40,929 nt of DNA. It comes from a virus. A program made the translations under genes and the position numbers. Location: positions 1 through 40,929 of IMG/VR virus record IMGVR_UViG_3300021057_000098; one strand, 5' to 3'. Below are positions 39,699 to 40,929 of this stretch, in pieces; the first letter of the stretch is position 1; each line of letters begins with the position of its first letter. The notes beneath the pieces are model-generated. The model was not told the origin of the DNA. It saw only the letters and a list, made by a program, of their open reading frames with translations, and searched no databases.

Positions 39699-39710
39699 TA
39701 ATAATTATTA
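39699..39710. other. AT palindrome in the integrase leader (attP candidate region)
   Basis: TAATAATTATTA is a perfect 12-base palindrome, followed by the near-palindrome TTAAAAGTTTTTAATT. Around it lie three related short words, GGTAAATTTGC (39611-39621), GGTAATTTGC (39687-39696) and GAGTAATTTCC near 39747. An AT-rich leader with repeated words beside the integrase gene is where attP commonly lies. No core sequence can be defined without the host site. Confidence 0.35.
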
Positions 39711-39801
39711 AAAGTTTTTAATTCCACCGATTGCCTCGCTTTCCCGAGTAATTTCCTTCTTGGCGCCGCAAAGCAGCAAAATGTGGTACAAGGGGAACGC
39801 C

Positions 39802-40734
39802 ATGCTTACAGTAATTGAAAACCCAATCGAAGGTTATTTGGAATATAGCAAGACGCTCCGAGTCCTTCAGCCAACCACGATCAAGCGATACGCGCTACAT
39901 CTAACTCGCATTCAAGCGGAGCTAGGATTCCCGATCCTAGAAGTGACACGCGGTTCCCAAATAGAGCAGGCCATTATCCAGGCAGCCACAAAAAGAAAGA
40001 TGAAATATAACGGCGGCCACGTCGACGATGGCCGGCAGTTCCGTTTCCGCATGGGGATCGAGGCTGCGAATTTCTTCTCTTGGGCGCATAGAGAGTTTCT
40101 GATAGAACGAAACCCTTACCCGAGAAACACATTTCCAAAGCCGCCGAAGCCTCCGGTTGGATTCCTTGACGATGACCGCTTATCATTGGTTTTAAGTTCC
40201 CCCGTCCTGCGCGTCGAGGAGCATATGCTCATTCGCTTTATGCTCGATACAGGCTTAAGGCGCTTTGAAGTTTGCGACGTGAAGCTCTCGGATATTAACT
40301 TTGAGACGCGCCTTGTCCGGGTAAAAGGTAAATGCGACAAATGGGCATCCCTCCCAATCACCCCGACAACGATAACTTGGATCGCCTTTTATCTGAGCCT
40401 TCGGAAAGTCGAAAGCGAATACCTTGTCTGTAATCTTGAAGGGGGGAGGCTCAATCCAAATATGCTGAATAAAATCTTCCACGATATATCAGCGGCAATG
40501 AATTTCCGGGTCCACCCGCACATGCTTCGGCATACACTCGGGACAATGCTCATTATGCAGAACGAGCAAATTGTCGTTATGCAGTACCTACGGCATAACC
40601 GGCCGGAGATGACGAACCATTACGTTCATTTGACCGGGAAGCACCTGAAGCAGATACAGGAAAAGACCTTTTCCAACAAGCCTAATATCTTTGCGGCACA
40701 ATACCCTTCGAGATACCAGGCAAATAATAATTAA
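39802..40734 (+). CDS. int: Tyrosine recombinase / phage integrase
   Basis: I choose ATG 39802 behind AAGGGG. The 310-residue protein has the SAM-like N-terminal domain (10-110) and a full catalytic domain: R153 in T-G-L-R-R-F-E-V, K177 in V-K-G-K, H240 and R243 in H-M-L-R-H, H265 in Y-L-R-H, and the nucleophile Y274 in T-N-H-Y-V-H-L. The compact layout without a lambda-type arm-binding domain resembles XerC/D-like integrases. It marks the phage as temperate. Confidence 0.92.
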   Translation: MLTVIENPIEGYLEYSKTLRVLQPTTIKRYALHLTRIQAELGFPILEVTRGSQIEQAIIQAATKRKMKYNGGHVDDGRQFRFRMGIEAANFFSWAHREFLIERNPYPRNTFPKPPKPPVGFLDDDRLSLVLSSPVLRVEEHMLIRFMLDTGLRRFEVCDVKLSDINFETRLVRVKGKCDKWASLPITPTTITWIAFYLSLRKVESEYLVCNLEGGRLNPNMLNKIFHDISAAMNFRVHPHMLRHTLGTMLIMQNEQIVVMQYLRHNRPEMTNHYVHLTGKHLKQIQEKTFSNKPNIFAAQYPSRYQANNN

Positions 40735-40743
40735 AAAAGAGTA

Positions 40744-40772
40744 TTGACAACGTTAAACGTTTAACATATACT
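40744..40772 (+). promoter_or_regulatory. Consensus sigma-70 promoter with operator in spacer
   Basis: TTGACA (40744-40749), a 17-base spacer and TATACT (40767-40772) form a very strong promoter. The spacer is filled by a perfect palindrome. The next ATG is at 40781, only 8 bases after the -10 box, so the transcript is probably leaderless. Confidence 0.82.
40752..40765. promoter_or_regulatory. 14-bp palindromic operator
   Basis: GTTAAACGTTTAAC is a perfect inverted repeat lying exactly between the -35 and -10 boxes. A dimeric repressor bound here would block RNA polymerase. No other copy was seen in the window by eye. Confidence 0.7.
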
Positions 40773-40780
40773 ACTCTCAA

Positions 40781-40929
40781 ATGCACAACAAAATCTGCTC
40801 TGTATGTAAGAAGGCGTTTCAAGCAAAACGGATTAACGCCGATACATGCAGCCCAGGTTGCCGAGTTGAAAAGCACTTTCTAAAAAAAGTCGCTCGGCGA
40901 AGAAAGCAGTTGACACGAGTAAGTAAACC
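40781..40929 (+). CDS. Zinc-finger protein, runs off the window end (partial)
   Basis: The visible 49 codons encode C-S-V-C-x13-C-S-P-G-C, a four-cysteine zinc ribbon, followed by a Lys/Arg-rich helix. The type resembles small DUF2116-like zinc ribbons. The frame is open at the window edge; if the sequence were circular it would continue to a TAG at 161-163, giving about 103 residues, across the first stem-loop. As the first gene behind an operator-controlled promoter it may be a regulator. Confidence 0.6.
   Translation, partial: MHNKICSVCKKAFQAKRINADTCSPGCRVEKHFLKKVARRRKQLTRVSK

Noticed and set aside
39619-39801. tRNA gene as attachment site next to the integrase
   Set aside because: No cloverleaf with T-loop consensus can be read in this AT-rich leader.

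Overview
The window reads as most or all of the genome of a temperate, short-tailed (podovirus-type) tailed phage, or the matching prophage, infecting an unidentified and probably Gram-negative bacterium. The evidence is a complete podovirus virion set (terminase, head-tail connector-type portal, scaffold, capsid, two tail tubular proteins, three internal virion proteins, no tape measure), a tyrosine integrase, and near-total transcription on the + strand with stop/start overlaps. I saw no chromosomal housekeeping genes, rRNA or tRNA. No sequence feature names the host. The radical SAM and GT-C/TMTC-type genes resemble polysaccharide loci of poorly cultured phyla, but that is only an impression.

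Layout. 1-300: a leader with four stem-loops, two of them terminator-like. 325-3336: an RlpA-like cell-wall enzyme, two unknown proteins, an ERF annealing protein with a lambda-type exonuclease, and a NinB-like protein, closed by a strong terminator at 3389-3423. 3470-5612: a replication initiator/loader pair, a winged-helix protein, a 20-residue zinc-knuckle microprotein, a DUF1064-like nuclease and a cold-shock protein. 5616-18938: a large glycan island with a cupin, a DegT aminotransferase, a methyltransferase, five glycosyltransferases, two sugar epimerases, an HPr-kinase-like protein, a radical SAM enzyme and a TMTC-like membrane glycosyltransferase, interrupted at 14800-15957 by small zinc-finger/coiled-coil phage genes. 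18930-38403: a promoter followed by the head, tail and injection genes. 38458-38625: the only minus-strand gene, a small exported peptide. 38706-39610: small membrane proteins, probably lysis-related. 39625-40734: promoter and integrase. 40744-40929: a promoter with a palindromic operator in its spacer and the start of a zinc-finger gene.

The most unusual feature is at 6017-6969. A 201-residue protein that looks like a stand-alone RAMP (Cas7/Cas5/Cas6-like) fold is flanked on both sides by a non-coding array of degenerate 5-nt units with consensus G-G-Y-N-N: 11 units before its ribosome binding site and about 50 after its stop. The 5-nt lattice holds for long stretches with few slips. The sequence between lattice points is essentially random, unlike a microsatellite or a CRISPR array. 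The module sits between a cupin and an aminotransferase that normally work together in sugar biosynthesis. My working hypothesis is that the protein binds the array RNA in register as a ribonucleoprotein filament.

If the contig is circular, the operator-controlled promoter at 40744 would transcribe across the junction into the structured leader and then the recombination operon, which would make it the early promoter. No classical repressor gene is visible.
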